Part shown: positions 9,328 to 18,699 of the stretch, piece by piece
Layout of the letters: each line of letters starts with the position of its first letter
How positions within the stretch are numbered: position 1 is the stretch's first letter
NCBI GenBank assembly: GCA_003554525.1
Contig: PWGO01000024.1
Coordinates: 1-38,307 of the forward strand
DNA: 38,307 bases
Source of the DNA: Syntrophomonadaceae bacterium
GTDB lineage: Bacteria; Bacillota; Dethiobacteria; DTU022; PWGO01
Direction of reading: 5' to 3'
Program-made: the position numbers and the translations under genes
The notes under the pieces: generated by a model
Database searches by the model: none
What the model saw: the letters and a program-made list of their open reading frames with translations, nothing else
Told to the model about the DNA's origin: nothing

Positions 9328-9460
9328 TAAATTTTATTGACTAAGGGGCAGGAATAAGAAAGTTTTGGTTGAAATATAATAATAATAATTATTGTTTAAA
9401 AATATATTTAAATTGCAAATACTCAGAATATACTAATAACTCCAGGAAGGGGATAAAAGT

Positions 9461-9811
9461 GTGAAAAACGTAAACATTTTATTAAAACTGACTGCGGTTA
9501 CTTGTATTTTATTTTTTATTTTGCTTTTTTCACCGGGCGACGCTTTATCCGGCAATTTTGTAAATGTCCCGGGGGTTCCGGATGATAACAATTTTATTAA
9601 AAATGAAAATTACTGCTTGCCCGGCCATGCGAATATTGCTGCAGATAAAAATGTTGATCATAACCAAGAAAAAGAAGATAATACAAATAATGAAGATGAT
9701 ATTGCCGATATTATAACCCCGGGTTATGTATTCCTGGTGGTTATATGGATTTCCATCCTGTACGCTCTTTTTATAATGACTCGCATGAGGAGCAAAAAGA
9801 AAAACGATTAG
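9461..9811 (+). CDS. Small membrane protein, two predicted TM segments flanking an acidic loop
   Basis: 116-aa ORF preceded by AGGAAGGGG; N-terminal hydrophobic segment, NQEKEDNTNNEDDIADI loop, C-terminal TM and basic tail. Confidence 0.65.
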   Translation: MKNVNILLKLTAVTCILFFILLFSPGDALSGNFVNVPGVPDDNNFIKNENYCLPGHANIAADKNVDHNQEKEDNTNNEDDIADIITPGYVFLVVIWISILYALFIMTRMRSKKKND

Positions 9812-9917
9812 TAATTGACCGGGCAGCAAAAACTAAACGAAAAAGCTCCTTATTTTAATTCCTCTCCCCCATCCAGGGAGAAAGCCATAAAAGCCATAGC
9901 AGGTAATTAACCAGGAA

Positions 9918-10622
9918 TTACACCTCAAAGAATTTGCGGTATATCTCTTCGTGAGATTGAACCCTGTTTTGGCTGTCCATTACCCTCATGCAGTCCGCGG
10001 ATACTTCATCTATCAAGACTACTTCTTTGTTTAACAGCCCAAATTCAAATTTGATATCTACCAGGTACAACTCTTTCTGAATTAGTTCTTCCTCAATAAT
10101 CCGGGCAGCCCGCCGGGTGAGCTCTTTGCCCTGTTTTAACTGGTTTTCGTTTAATATTCCCAGTTCCAGCAGAGTATCATCATTAATAAGGGGGTCTCCG
10201 CGCTCGTCGTCTTTTAAAGTTATTTCTACCAGGTAATTCAAGGGTTGAAGTTCTTCCCGTATGTACTTTTTGTAACGTCTCAAAAAGCTGCCGTATGCTT
10301 TCTGCCGGCTAATAAATTCCAGGCCGGCTGATGCACTCAAGTGTCCCCCCGGCAGGCGTGTTTCTTTGACTTCCATGCTGTTGTTTTCCAGGTCGGCTAA
10401 TATGAAATGGGTTGGCACTCCTTTGTTCAAGAAAACCTGGAAAAAGTAATTGGACATTTCAAGTGACATTTTACCCTTGCCTTTAATTTGCCCCATTACC
10501 TGGTTGGCCCCGGGATCAACTATTCCCTCTTCTCCGGTCACATCATCTTTAAAATAGAAAAGCAGGTTTCCATTTTCCTTCTTAAACACGTCTTTGGTTT
10601 TCCCAGTATAAATTTTCTCCAT
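9918..10622 (-). CDS. purC: Phosphoribosylaminoimidazole-succinocarboxamide synthase
   Basis: EKIYTGKTKDVFK, RRYKKYIREELQPL, LVDIKFEFGL, VLIDEVSADCMRVMD. Confidence 0.93.
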   Translation of the reverse strand: MEKIYTGKTKDVFKKENGNLLFYFKDDVTGEEGIVDPGANQVMGQIKGKGKMSLEMSNYFFQVFLNKGVPTHFILADLENNSMEVKETRLPGGHLSASAGLEFISRQKAYGSFLRRYKKYIREELQPLNYLVEITLKDDERGDPLINDDTLLELGILNENQLKQGKELTRRAARIIEEELIQKELYLVDIKFEFGLLNKEVVLIDEVSADCMRVMDSQNRVQSHEEIYRKFFEV

Positions 10623-10884
10623 AATAATCTCCCCTTAATCAAATTCAAAATCATAAAAAGAATTTGCCATAATGCTTCCACCATACAAAATAAACTTCTA
10701 CAAAATAAACAGTTCACCTGCTTTTTTTTATTTATTTTAAACCATTTTAATTAAAATATGAAGTTAAAGCTCCAGGGTAACTATAATAAGCGGTATTTAT
10801 CTGTTAAAATAAGAAGTGACTACTCAGGATCATGGCAACTTGAAAAAAAAGTTGATATTAACAAACTCCTGGAGTGATTAAAAA

Positions 10885-12150
10885 TTGCTTAAAGGCGAAA
10901 TTATTACCGTGGGTACAGAAATTTTAATGGGGCAGATTACCAATACCAATGCCGCTTACATTTCCAATGAACTTTTGAAGCTGGGCGTAGGCGTATATTA
11001 TCATTCCGTGGTGGGTGATAACCATAAACGGCTAATGGAGGTTTTGTCTTGTTCCTTAGACAGGGCGGATATTATTGTTTTAACCGGGGGCCTGGGACCT
11101 ACCGGAGACGATATTACCAGGGAAACAGTAGCAGAATTGCTGCAGCTCCCGTTGCAAAAAGATCAGGACTGGGAAAGCAGGTTAGAAAAATTTTTTTCTC
11201 AAAGAAACCGTCCCATGGTGGAAAGCAACCGCAAACAGGCGCTGGTTCCCCGGGGCGGGAAATTGTTACCCAATGAAAAAGGCACTGCACCGGGAGTGTA
11301 CCTGGAATATAAAAACAATACTGTGGTTTTGCTGCCCGGTCCCCCTGAGGAGATGAAGCACGTGTTTAAAAAACAAGTTTGCCCCCTTCTGAAGGATAAA
11401 CTTGAATTTGCCGGGGAAAAAGGAGTTTTATTATCCAGGAGCCTGCGTATCGTGGGGCTGGGTGAATCTGCCATAGAAGACAAACTACAGCCCTGGTTAA
11501 ACAACCAGGATAATCCTACCATAGCGCCCCTTGCCAAGAGGGCGGAAGTTCACCTTCGCATAACAGCCAGGTCTAAAACAAAAGACGAAGCGATAAAGCT
11601 GATTGATGATAAAGAAAAAGAAATTTCCGGAGCATTGGGCGATTATATTTACGGTAGAGACGAAGAAGAACTGGAGCATGTAGTGGCCCGCCTGCTGTGG
11701 GAAAAAGAAAAAACGCTGGCAGTAGGGGAATCTTGTAGCGGGGGTTTACTTTGCCACCGCTTAACCAATGTACCGGGAAGTTCAGGTTTTCTGTTGGCCG
11801 GTATGGTCACATACAGCAACGAAGCAAAAATGAACTTGCTGGAAGTTAAAAAAGATACACTGTTAGATAAAGGGGCCGTGAGTGAAGCAGTAGCCCTGCA
11901 GATGGCACAGGGTTCCCGCCGGCGCACTGGCGCGGATATAGGAATAAGCATAACCGGTATTGCCGGCCCTTCCGGCGGCACCCCCGATAAACCGGTAGGT
12001 TTAACCTACCTGGCTTTAGATACACAGGGGTTTTCCTTCTGTAGGAAATATCAGATGTGGGGAGAGCGGGAGGATATTAAAATAAGGGTTTCCCAGGTAG
12101 CCTTGAATTTATTAAGGTTGCACCTCCTGGGGTTAATTGAACAGTGCTAA
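10885..12150 (+). CDS. cinA: CinA family competence/damage-inducible protein (nicotinamide mononucleotide deamidase)
   Basis: TTG start; EIITVGTEILMGQITNTNAAYIS, LTGGLGPTGDDITRE, LLPGPPEEM, VGESCSGGLLCHRLTNVPGSS, GITGIAGPSGGTPDKPVG-like motif. Confidence 0.96.
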   Translation: MLKGEIITVGTEILMGQITNTNAAYISNELLKLGVGVYYHSVVGDNHKRLMEVLSCSLDRADIIVLTGGLGPTGDDITRETVAELLQLPLQKDQDWESRLEKFFSQRNRPMVESNRKQALVPRGGKLLPNEKGTAPGVYLEYKNNTVVLLPGPPEEMKHVFKKQVCPLLKDKLEFAGEKGVLLSRSLRIVGLGESAIEDKLQPWLNNQDNPTIAPLAKRAEVHLRITARSKTKDEAIKLIDDKEKEISGALGDYIYGRDEEELEHVVARLLWEKEKTLAVGESCSGGLLCHRLTNVPGSSGFLLAGMVTYSNEAKMNLLEVKKDTLLDKGAVSEAVALQMAQGSRRRTGADIGISITGIAGPSGGTPDKPVGLTYLALDTQGFSFCRKYQMWGEREDIKIRVSQVALNLLRLHLLGLIEQC

Positions 12151-12360
12151 TAAAAGATTAATACCCCCTTTGTCCAGGGGGTTGGAGGTTAGAGATAATG
12201 GTAAAGTTTCCCCAGGCGGGTGGAGTTTAAACTGCCCCTTAGAAAGCCAGCTTCGCCAGCTTCGGGGGCCATATTTACTCCGGCAGGTGGTTTAAGGTAA
12301 AATAATTATACGGGGCGAGTAAAGTTAAAACTTGCAGCTCTTTCAGGTAACAGCAATCAA

Positions 12361-12921
12361 ATGGTGACTGGATGTGATTTTTTGAAAAAATACTCGTGGG
12401 TAATTGTACTTGTTTTGCTGTTCACTACTTATTATCTTTCTTCAATACCGGGCTTGAGAGTATTGCCTGTATTGAAGCAGGTAAATGCGTTGCTGCACCG
12501 CATAAACCTTGGTTTTAGTGAAATAGCACAAAGTCTGGCAGCCCGGATCCCGGAAGAACTGGCTCCAGCAAAAACTTTAACCGGAGACTTTTTAAATTAC
12601 GCTACTGAAAACCCGGTAGTTATTGAATTTCTTCTGCGTAAAATTGCTCACGTAGGGTTGTTTTTTATAATTACTGTTGCAATTTTCCTCTTATTGCGCT
12701 ATTACATAAAAAGTCCCCGGGTGGCGGTAATTGCAACTTTCCTGATTGCTGCGGCAATTGCTTCCCTGGATGAATATCACCAGAGCTTTGTAGACGGAAG
12801 AACCGGCAGCGTGATAGATGTCGCCATTAACCTGTTTGGGGTGACGTTGGCTATCCTGCTGGTAATCTCCTCTTACTTCCTTGCTTCGGTTCATTATCGG
12901 AAAGAGGAGGCAGGCCAGTAA
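12361..12921 (+). CDS. VanZ family membrane protein
   Basis: Several TMs; RKIAHVGLFFIITV and SLDEYHQSFVDGRTGSVIDVAINLFGV. Confidence 0.9.
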   Translation: MVTGCDFLKKYSWVIVLVLLFTTYYLSSIPGLRVLPVLKQVNALLHRINLGFSEIAQSLAARIPEELAPAKTLTGDFLNYATENPVVIEFLLRKIAHVGLFFIITVAIFLLLRYYIKSPRVAVIATFLIAAAIASLDEYHQSFVDGRTGSVIDVAINLFGVTLAILLVISSYFLASVHYRKEEAGQ

Positions 12922-12936
12922 TAAAGGGGGATTTCC

Positions 12937-13200
12937 ATGTCCCGCAGGAGCCTGACTCTGGATCTTCATCCTATATACAACCAGGGAGACAAAATTGACA
13001 TCGCACTGGAGAATGCCCTGGAAGAAGCGCAACAAAAAAAGGCCCGTGAACTGGAAATAATATGCGGCAAAGGGAGCGGTCAACTCAAAAAAAGAGTGTT
13101 GCGCTTTTTGGATCAGCCGGATAAGCGGGAAAAATACCATCGCATAAAAAAAGATCCCAAAAATTCCGGGAGGGTATTTGTTTATTTTAAATGGAAATAA
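12937..13200 (+). CDS. Smr domain protein
   Basis: TLDLHPIYNQGDKIDIALENALEEAQQKKARELEIICGKGSGQLKKRVLRFL; LDLH and GKGSG motifs. Confidence 0.88.
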   Translation: MSRRSLTLDLHPIYNQGDKIDIALENALEEAQQKKARELEIICGKGSGQLKKRVLRFLDQPDKREKYHRIKKDPKNSGRVFVYFKWK

Positions 13201-13224
13201 ATGCTTTATACGGGGTGAGATAAA

Positions 13225-13434
13225 TTGTTTTTTAAAACATTTGCCAACAAAACCGTAAAAGGGCTACGAAAAAATCAAGGTTTTACTGCACGGGAGCTGG
13301 CCGAGCATATAAGAGTAAACGAATCATTAATAAAAAAAGTAGACCATTACAAATTAAAAAAGGTCCCGGAACCATTAAAAAGCAAGATTGAACCCCTTTT
13401 GAAGGGAAAGCATACGGATAATTTGCCTTGGTAG
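13225..13434 (+). CDS. Small HTH-like protein
   Basis: TTG start with upstream GGGGTGAG; 69 aa with FTARELAEHIRVNESLIKKVD helix-turn-helix-like pattern. Confidence 0.55.
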   Translation: MFFKTFANKTVKGLRKNQGFTARELAEHIRVNESLIKKVDHYKLKKVPEPLKSKIEPLLKGKHTDNLPW

Positions 13435-13468
13435 TATATAAGCAGTAAGTATATAAAACGTGGTGAAA

Positions 13469-13633
13469 ATGTTAAACGGGTTGTCGAAGTATGCGCTTAC
13501 CCGGGAAATAAAATGCTGGATTTATCCTGCTAAAGAAGCAATAAAAAAGCAGGAGGTATGTTTTCTTGCCTGTATTGAAAATATAACCAGGCGACTGGTT
13601 ATATATACCATAATAAAAAAAGACAAAATTTGA
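13469..13633 (+). CDS. Possible small ORF (54 aa), not in supplied track
   Basis: My translation: MLNGLSKYALTREIKCWIYPAKEAIKKQEVCFLACIENITRRLVIYTIIKKDKI*. ATG start, weak RBS, no recognised family. Confidence 0.3.
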   Translation: MLNGLSKYALTREIKCWIYPAKEAIKKQEVCFLACIENITRRLVIYTIIKKDKI

Positions 13634-13661
13634 TAAAAGCAGCAGGATCGGGGGTTAAAAT

Positions 13662-13705
13662 AAAGAAGATTCAAAGAAGATTCAAAGAAGATTTAAAGAA
13701 GATTT
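13662..13705. repeat. Four tandem copies of an 11-bp unit AAAGAAGATTY
   Basis: AAAGAAGATTC AAAGAAGATTC AAAGAAGATTT AAAGAAGATTT. Confidence 0.95.
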
Positions 13706-13792
13706 CGTAACTATCACGGTGTGAAGTTTAGAGAATAAAACAGGGGGTTTCACTTTAAAAATTTAACCCAATAAAATTGAGGAGGGGCTTGG

Positions 13793-16036
13793 ATGTTGTT
13801 AATTTGCCGGGTAAAATGGGTTGTCCTGCCGGTTATACTGTTTTTGGTTTTGGTTACATACTCAGAAGGAGGCGAATGCGCTACAGGAAAAAGGATTTAC
13901 GGTGAAGACAGGTACGAAACATCGGTAGAAATCAGCAAGTCGGAATGGGAAACCTCCTCTACGGTACTGCTGGCCCGTGGAGATGATTTTCCTGATGCCC
14001 TGACCGGCACTCCTCTGGCTTATAAAAAAGACGCGCCTGTTTTATTGACACGTTTTGAGGAAATACCCGGCGTAGTGGAGGAAGAGATAAAACGGCTGGA
14101 ACCTGAAGAAGTTATTATCCTTGGGGAAGAGATGGCCGTATCTCTGGATGTAGAATACAGGCTGATGGAGATGGGAATTTCGGTAGACAGAATTGGCGGA
14201 ATGGACAGGTATGAAACTGCGGCCCGGGTGGCAGAAAGAATATACGAGCCGGAAAAGGCTATAATAGCCGGGGGATCGGATTTTCCTGATGCACTGGTAG
14301 TTAGCAGTTATGCTGCCCCGAAGGGTATACCGGTATTACTGTCCCGGAGCGATGAGATACCCGAGGCTACCCGGCGGGCCATGGAAGATACTATGGAAGA
14401 TATTGAGGAAGTCATTGTAGTAGGCGGGGAATCGGCTGTGGGGCCTGAAGTGGTGGAGCAGCTTCCCCATGAAAGCACTCGAATAGCCGGGGAAGACCGT
14501 TATGAAACTGCCGCTGCAATCGTTAGAGAACTGGAGTTGCCCATGGAAAAAGTATTTATTGCTACCGGCCGGGATTTTGCTGATGCTCTAACAGGCTCGG
14601 CGCTTTCTTCCAGGAAAAATGCTTCCATGCTCCTGGTAGATCAGCAGGGGGTCCCCCGCCCGACTCTTGAGCTGATAGAAGAAAGTTTAGTAAAGAGATT
14701 TTTTATACTGGGAGGTAAAAAAGCAGTTTCGGATGAAATTGCTGCAGAATTGGAAATAGAAGTTAAAGAAAGCATAAGGCTGGGCTGGCAGTTTACATAC
14801 CTGGAAGATGATAAATATATAAAAGATCCTCCTTCGGAAACCGGGTACAATATATATGCCCCTACTGCTTATAAAATTGAAGGCACGGGGCACAACGTGA
14901 GTGTAGGGCGTGACAGTAACGTTATGGACAAAGCCAGGGAAAACGATTACAAAACCTGGGTTACAGTCCAGGCGTTTGGCAGGTCAAAAGTAGAAGAAAT
15001 GTTCAGGAATCCCGGGCTACAGACCCGTTTGATAGAGGAATTGTTAGAAAAGGCTGAAGCTGACAATGTTGACGGGATAAACATAGATTTTGAAAACCTG
15101 GGTACAGGTTCTTTCATAAGAGACGGCTTTACCGCTTTTATGGACGAGCTTTACCAGGAGTGCCGTGAGCGGGATATAACTCTTTCCGTGGCGGTAACCA
15201 GGCCGGGAAATACCAGCTGGTCGGCCTGTTACGACCACGGGGCTTTATCTGAAGTGTCTGATTACGTGGTGCTTATGGCTTATGATGAGCACTGGGGAAG
15301 CTCTCCTGTAGCCGGCCCGGTAGCCTCTCTTTCCTGGGTAGAAGGGAGTATAAAAGATGTTTTGGACCGGGGAGTTCCCCCGGAAGAACTGGTCCTGGGG
15401 GTTCCCTTTTACAGCCGGATATGGAAGACTGTCCAGGAAAGGCAAGAGATGGAAGAAGATACGGTTAAAATAACCGCCGGTGCAGGGGTAAACGTAAGAC
15501 CGGAACCTAACACGGAAAAAACAGAATTTTTTACCGCCCCGGAAGGATATTTTTTAAATTACCTGGACAAGGTTGAAGGTGAAGTTATTGAAGGGAACAA
15601 GTACTGGTACCAGGTGGAACTGGAAGACCGGGAAGAAGTGGGTTATGTAACGGCGAAATACAGTCAATATTTAGAAAAGGGCGAGGTGTGGGAAGTACAC
15701 GAAGTTAAAGATAGTTTCCCGGTAGGCCTGGAAACCGGGCGGCAGATCCTGGATAACTACGATGAAAACAGGGCTACTTCCTATTACACCACCAACGGTG
15801 AAACCAGGCACCTGGAAAACGTAGAGTTTTATGAAGACGAGGGCCTTACCCTGGTTGAATACAACCGCAGGGGAAGGGAGAGGTATACATATAAAATTTG
15901 GCCGGAAAATTACGATTCCCTGCGCCAGAGACATGAGTTAAAAGAAAAATACGACCTGGCGGGGATTGCCGCATGGAGCCTTGACTGGCAGGACTCCCTG
16001 GATGACGTTTGGCTGGAAATGTACGGGGAAAAATAG
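13793..16036 (+). CDS. Secreted wall protein: three cell-wall-binding type 2 repeats, GH18-type domain containing a bacterial SH3-like segment
   Basis: Signal-like N-terminus; RIYGEDRYETSVEIS / RIGGMDRYETAARVA / RIAGEDRYETAAAIV with (D/G)FPDAL or DFADAL motifs; DGINIDFEN GH18 signature; GVNVRPEPN...YWYQVELEDREEVGYV SH3b-like stretch; GIAAWSLDWQD. Confidence 0.92.
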   Translation: MLLICRVKWVVLPVILFLVLVTYSEGGECATGKRIYGEDRYETSVEISKSEWETSSTVLLARGDDFPDALTGTPLAYKKDAPVLLTRFEEIPGVVEEEIKRLEPEEVIILGEEMAVSLDVEYRLMEMGISVDRIGGMDRYETAARVAERIYEPEKAIIAGGSDFPDALVVSSYAAPKGIPVLLSRSDEIPEATRRAMEDTMEDIEEVIVVGGESAVGPEVVEQLPHESTRIAGEDRYETAAAIVRELELPMEKVFIATGRDFADALTGSALSSRKNASMLLVDQQGVPRPTLELIEESLVKRFFILGGKKAVSDEIAAELEIEVKESIRLGWQFTYLEDDKYIKDPPSETGYNIYAPTAYKIEGTGHNVSVGRDSNVMDKARENDYKTWVTVQAFGRSKVEEMFRNPGLQTRLIEELLEKAEADNVDGINIDFENLGTGSFIRDGFTAFMDELYQECRERDITLSVAVTRPGNTSWSACYDHGALSEVSDYVVLMAYDEHWGSSPVAGPVASLSWVEGSIKDVLDRGVPPEELVLGVPFYSRIWKTVQERQEMEEDTVKITAGAGVNVRPEPNTEKTEFFTAPEGYFLNYLDKVEGEVIEGNKYWYQVELEDREEVGYVTAKYSQYLEKGEVWEVHEVKDSFPVGLETGRQILDNYDENRATSYYTTNGETRHLENVEFYEDEGLTLVEYNRRGRERYTYKIWPENYDSLRQRHELKEKYDLAGIAAWSLDWQDSLDDVWLEMYGEK

Positions 16037-16040
16037 GCTG

Positions 16041-18008
16041 CTATTTGTCGGGTAGTCCGGGGTCATTTTGAATCTCTTCCAGAATTTGGCTAACCTCCTC
16101 CCATTCCTTAAGGTGGGAGGAGGCTTTTTCGCGTGCTTCCTGCAGCTTTTCGTTAAGCTCCTGGAGCTGGCGGTAATCCCCGTATGAGCCCGGGTCGGAG
16201 AGTTTTTTTTCCAGGATATCTATTTCTTCTTCGTCACTGGTAATATGGCTTTCCAACTCTTCCTGCCTCTTGTGAAGTTTTTTTATCCGCTCCTGTTTTT
16301 CTTTAACCTGGCGGTGTTGCTTGTTTTCTTTTTGCCTCTCCTTTTTTTTCGTTTCTTCCTGCAGGGCTGCAGCTTTATCTTTTTCTGCTTTGTATTGTAA
16401 GTATTCCTGGTAGCTTCTCTGGAAAAAGTGTACTTTTCCCTTATCAATTTCCATCACCCGGTTGGCCAGCACGCTCAAGAAATACCTGTCGTGGGATACT
16501 ATTACCAGCGTACCCGGATAATTTTGCAGTGCATCTTCCAGCTCCTCCAGGGCGGGCAGGTCCAGGTGACTGGTGGGTTCGTCCATTAAAAGGCAATTAC
16601 CTTCTACCAGGGACAGTTTTGCCAGGGCCAGACGGCTTTTTTCGCCGCTGCTTAAAACTTTAACTTTTTTAAACACCTCTTCACCCTGAAACAAGTAGCG
16701 GCCCAGGTGGCTGCGGGCTTTCCGGTAATCCATGTCGCCTGCATGCACTATTTCTTCCAGTATTGAATTTTCAAGGTTTAGCTGTTCCTGCTCTTGAGAA
16801 AAATAGGCAACTTTAACCGAGTATCCCAGATGTATATTGCCTTCCGTGGGATTTTCTTCACCGGCAATTAACTTTAAAAGAGTGGTTTTACCGCTCCCGT
16901 TGGCGCCAACCAGGGCTACACGGTCTCCCCAAAGGATTTTAAAAGACAGGTTCCGGAAAAGAGTTTTGGAAGGATACTGTTTGGATACTTCCTGGAAGGA
17001 GACAACCACACGGCTGCTTTTATTGACAAAAGCAAATCCCGGGGTAAAAGACTCCTGCTTCCCGGGGCGCTCTACTGTGCTCATTTTTTCCAGCCTTTTC
17101 TGGCGGCTTTTGGCCTGCCTTTTGGAACGTTCATCACCTTTTGATTCCCGTATTAACGTTTTTTCCCTTTCTATTTTGGCTTGCTGTTTCCGGTGCTGCC
17201 TTTCGTGTTCCAGATCTTCCAGCTTTTTTTGTTTAACAAAGGAGCTGTAATTGCCGCTGTAACACTTTATACTTTTGTTTTTTAAAAGGAATACCTGGCT
17301 GACCACCCGGTCCAAGAAAAAGCGGTCGTGTGAAACAATGATAAGCGATTTGCTCCATTCCTTCAGGTACTTTTCCAGCCATTCCAGAGCGTTAATATCC
17401 AAAAAATTTGTAGGTTCGTCCAGTAGCAAAAAATCCGGCTCCTGCAGAAGCAGCGATGCCAGGTTTGCCCTGGTTATTTCGCCGCCGCTGAATTTTGAAA
17501 TATCTTTATCCATGTCTTCCGGTAAAAATCCTACGCCGCTGGCCACTGATTTAACCCGGCCTTCTACCTGGTATCCTCCCAGGTTATCAAAATGTTCTGT
17601 CAGCTCACCGTATCTATCAAGCATCTTTTGTATTTGGGTACTATTATTGCTTTCCCGGGATAAACGCGACAGCTCTTGTTCCAGCCTGGTAATTTCATCT
17701 TTCATGTCGAAAAGGTACTTTAACGGTTTTTCCAGTAAGGAACGCAGGGTGCCGCCCTCAGGAGGGCGGGGTTCCTGGGGGAGGTAAGCCGTAGTGGAAC
17801 CGGATGAAATATAAACTTTTCCTCCGTCCGCTTCCAACTCTCCTGCAAGTATTTTCAAAAGAGTGCTTTTCCCGCATCCGTTTGGTCCTATTAGCCCGAT
17901 TTTATTGTCAGCCTGCACCTGAAAGCTAATGCCCTCCAGGACCATATTGTTGGCGTAAGCTTTGTATAAATTATCCACGGAAATAAGGCTCATATAAAAC
18001 CTCCACAA
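16041..18008 (-). CDS. ABC-F family ATP-binding protein
   Basis: Two ABC domains: GPNGCGKSTLLK...FSGGEITRANLASLLLQEPDFLLLDEPTN and GANGSGKTTLLK...LSSGEKSRLALAKLSLVEGNCLLMDEPTSHLD; coiled C-terminus; no TM. Confidence 0.95.
   Translation of the reverse strand: MWRFYMSLISVDNLYKAYANNMVLEGISFQVQADNKIGLIGPNGCGKSTLLKILAGELEADGGKVYISSGSTTAYLPQEPRPPEGGTLRSLLEKPLKYLFDMKDEITRLEQELSRLSRESNNSTQIQKMLDRYGELTEHFDNLGGYQVEGRVKSVASGVGFLPEDMDKDISKFSGGEITRANLASLLLQEPDFLLLDEPTNFLDINALEWLEKYLKEWSKSLIIVSHDRFFLDRVVSQVFLLKNKSIKCYSGNYSSFVKQKKLEDLEHERQHRKQQAKIEREKTLIRESKGDERSKRQAKSRQKRLEKMSTVERPGKQESFTPGFAFVNKSSRVVVSFQEVSKQYPSKTLFRNLSFKILWGDRVALVGANGSGKTTLLKLIAGEENPTEGNIHLGYSVKVAYFSQEQEQLNLENSILEEIVHAGDMDYRKARSHLGRYLFQGEEVFKKVKVLSSGEKSRLALAKLSLVEGNCLLMDEPTSHLDLPALEELEDALQNYPGTLVIVSHDRYFLSVLANRVMEIDKGKVHFFQRSYQEYLQYKAEKDKAAALQEETKKKERQKENKQHRQVKEKQERIKKLHKRQEELESHITSDEEEIDILEKKLSDPGSYGDYRQLQELNEKLQEAREKASSHLKEWEEVSQILEEIQNDPGLPDK
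16094..16130 (+). terminator. Terminator-like hairpin for the GH18 gene, inside ABC-F coding sequence
   Basis: CCTCCTCCCA TTCCTTAAGG TGGGAGGAGG CTTTTTC. Confidence 0.6.
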
Positions 18009-18234
18009 AAAAAGTAAATAATCAAGGGGAATTTATAATTACCTTATGTATGATATCATAAATATTATTTAATAGTTAAGTTAAGATTAAAAGGAAAATG
18101 AAGATTGTTATAGAAAACATTTGTTACCGGTTAATAGTAATTTAACAGTATCTGCAACCATGGCATTGGTATAAAATAAAATTCATCAGGCCTGAGCAAA
18201 AGTATTTAACAATCTGAGTCCGGGGTGAAACAGG

Positions 18235-18525
18235 TTGGACAATGATAAAGAAAACGGAGAAAACGGAAATAAAACTACAGAAGAGACGTTTTGCTTTAAA
18301 TGCGGTTTAAAGCTGCCCCATGACAGGCTCACCTATCATTTAGTACGTAAAGGCTTGGATCCGTCTTTTTTCCCATTTTTAAAATATGAAAAGACGCCTC
18401 TTTGCCCCGAATGCTATAAAACCCAGTTAAGAGTAGATAAGTTTGAAAAAGTTCTGGCTATTATCACCCTGGGTATAGTACTTTACCTTCTTTTGTTGGG
18501 CTATTTGTTCCTTTTTGGGATTTGA
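18235..18525 (+). CDS. Small zinc-ribbon protein with C-terminal TM
   Basis: TTG start; CFKCGLKL...CPECYK plus IITLGIVLYLLLLGYLFLFGI. Confidence 0.6.
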   Translation: MDNDKENGENGNKTTEETFCFKCGLKLPHDRLTYHLVRKGLDPSFFPFLKYEKTPLCPECYKTQLRVDKFEKVLAIITLGIVLYLLLLGYLFLFGI

Positions 18526-18699
18526 TTTGGGATCTATAACAATAATATTTTATAATAAAAAGGTTTTTGTATCTTGATGATAGAATTTAATAAATATTCA
18601 AACCATGTTAATGGACCATTACCATGGCACAGGAGCGTTAAAAGAGCATTTACAAAAACTGATTAATCAACATAAAAGTTAACTGGCTTTAGGAGGGTC

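Noticed and set aside
10885-12150. cinA not followed by recA as a notable novelty
   Set aside because: cinA-recA linkage is common but not universal; not informative alone.
17275-17787. 170-aa plus-strand ORF antisense to ABC-F
   Set aside because: Ser/Arg-rich shadow frame of a well-supported ABC-F coding region; no family motifs.
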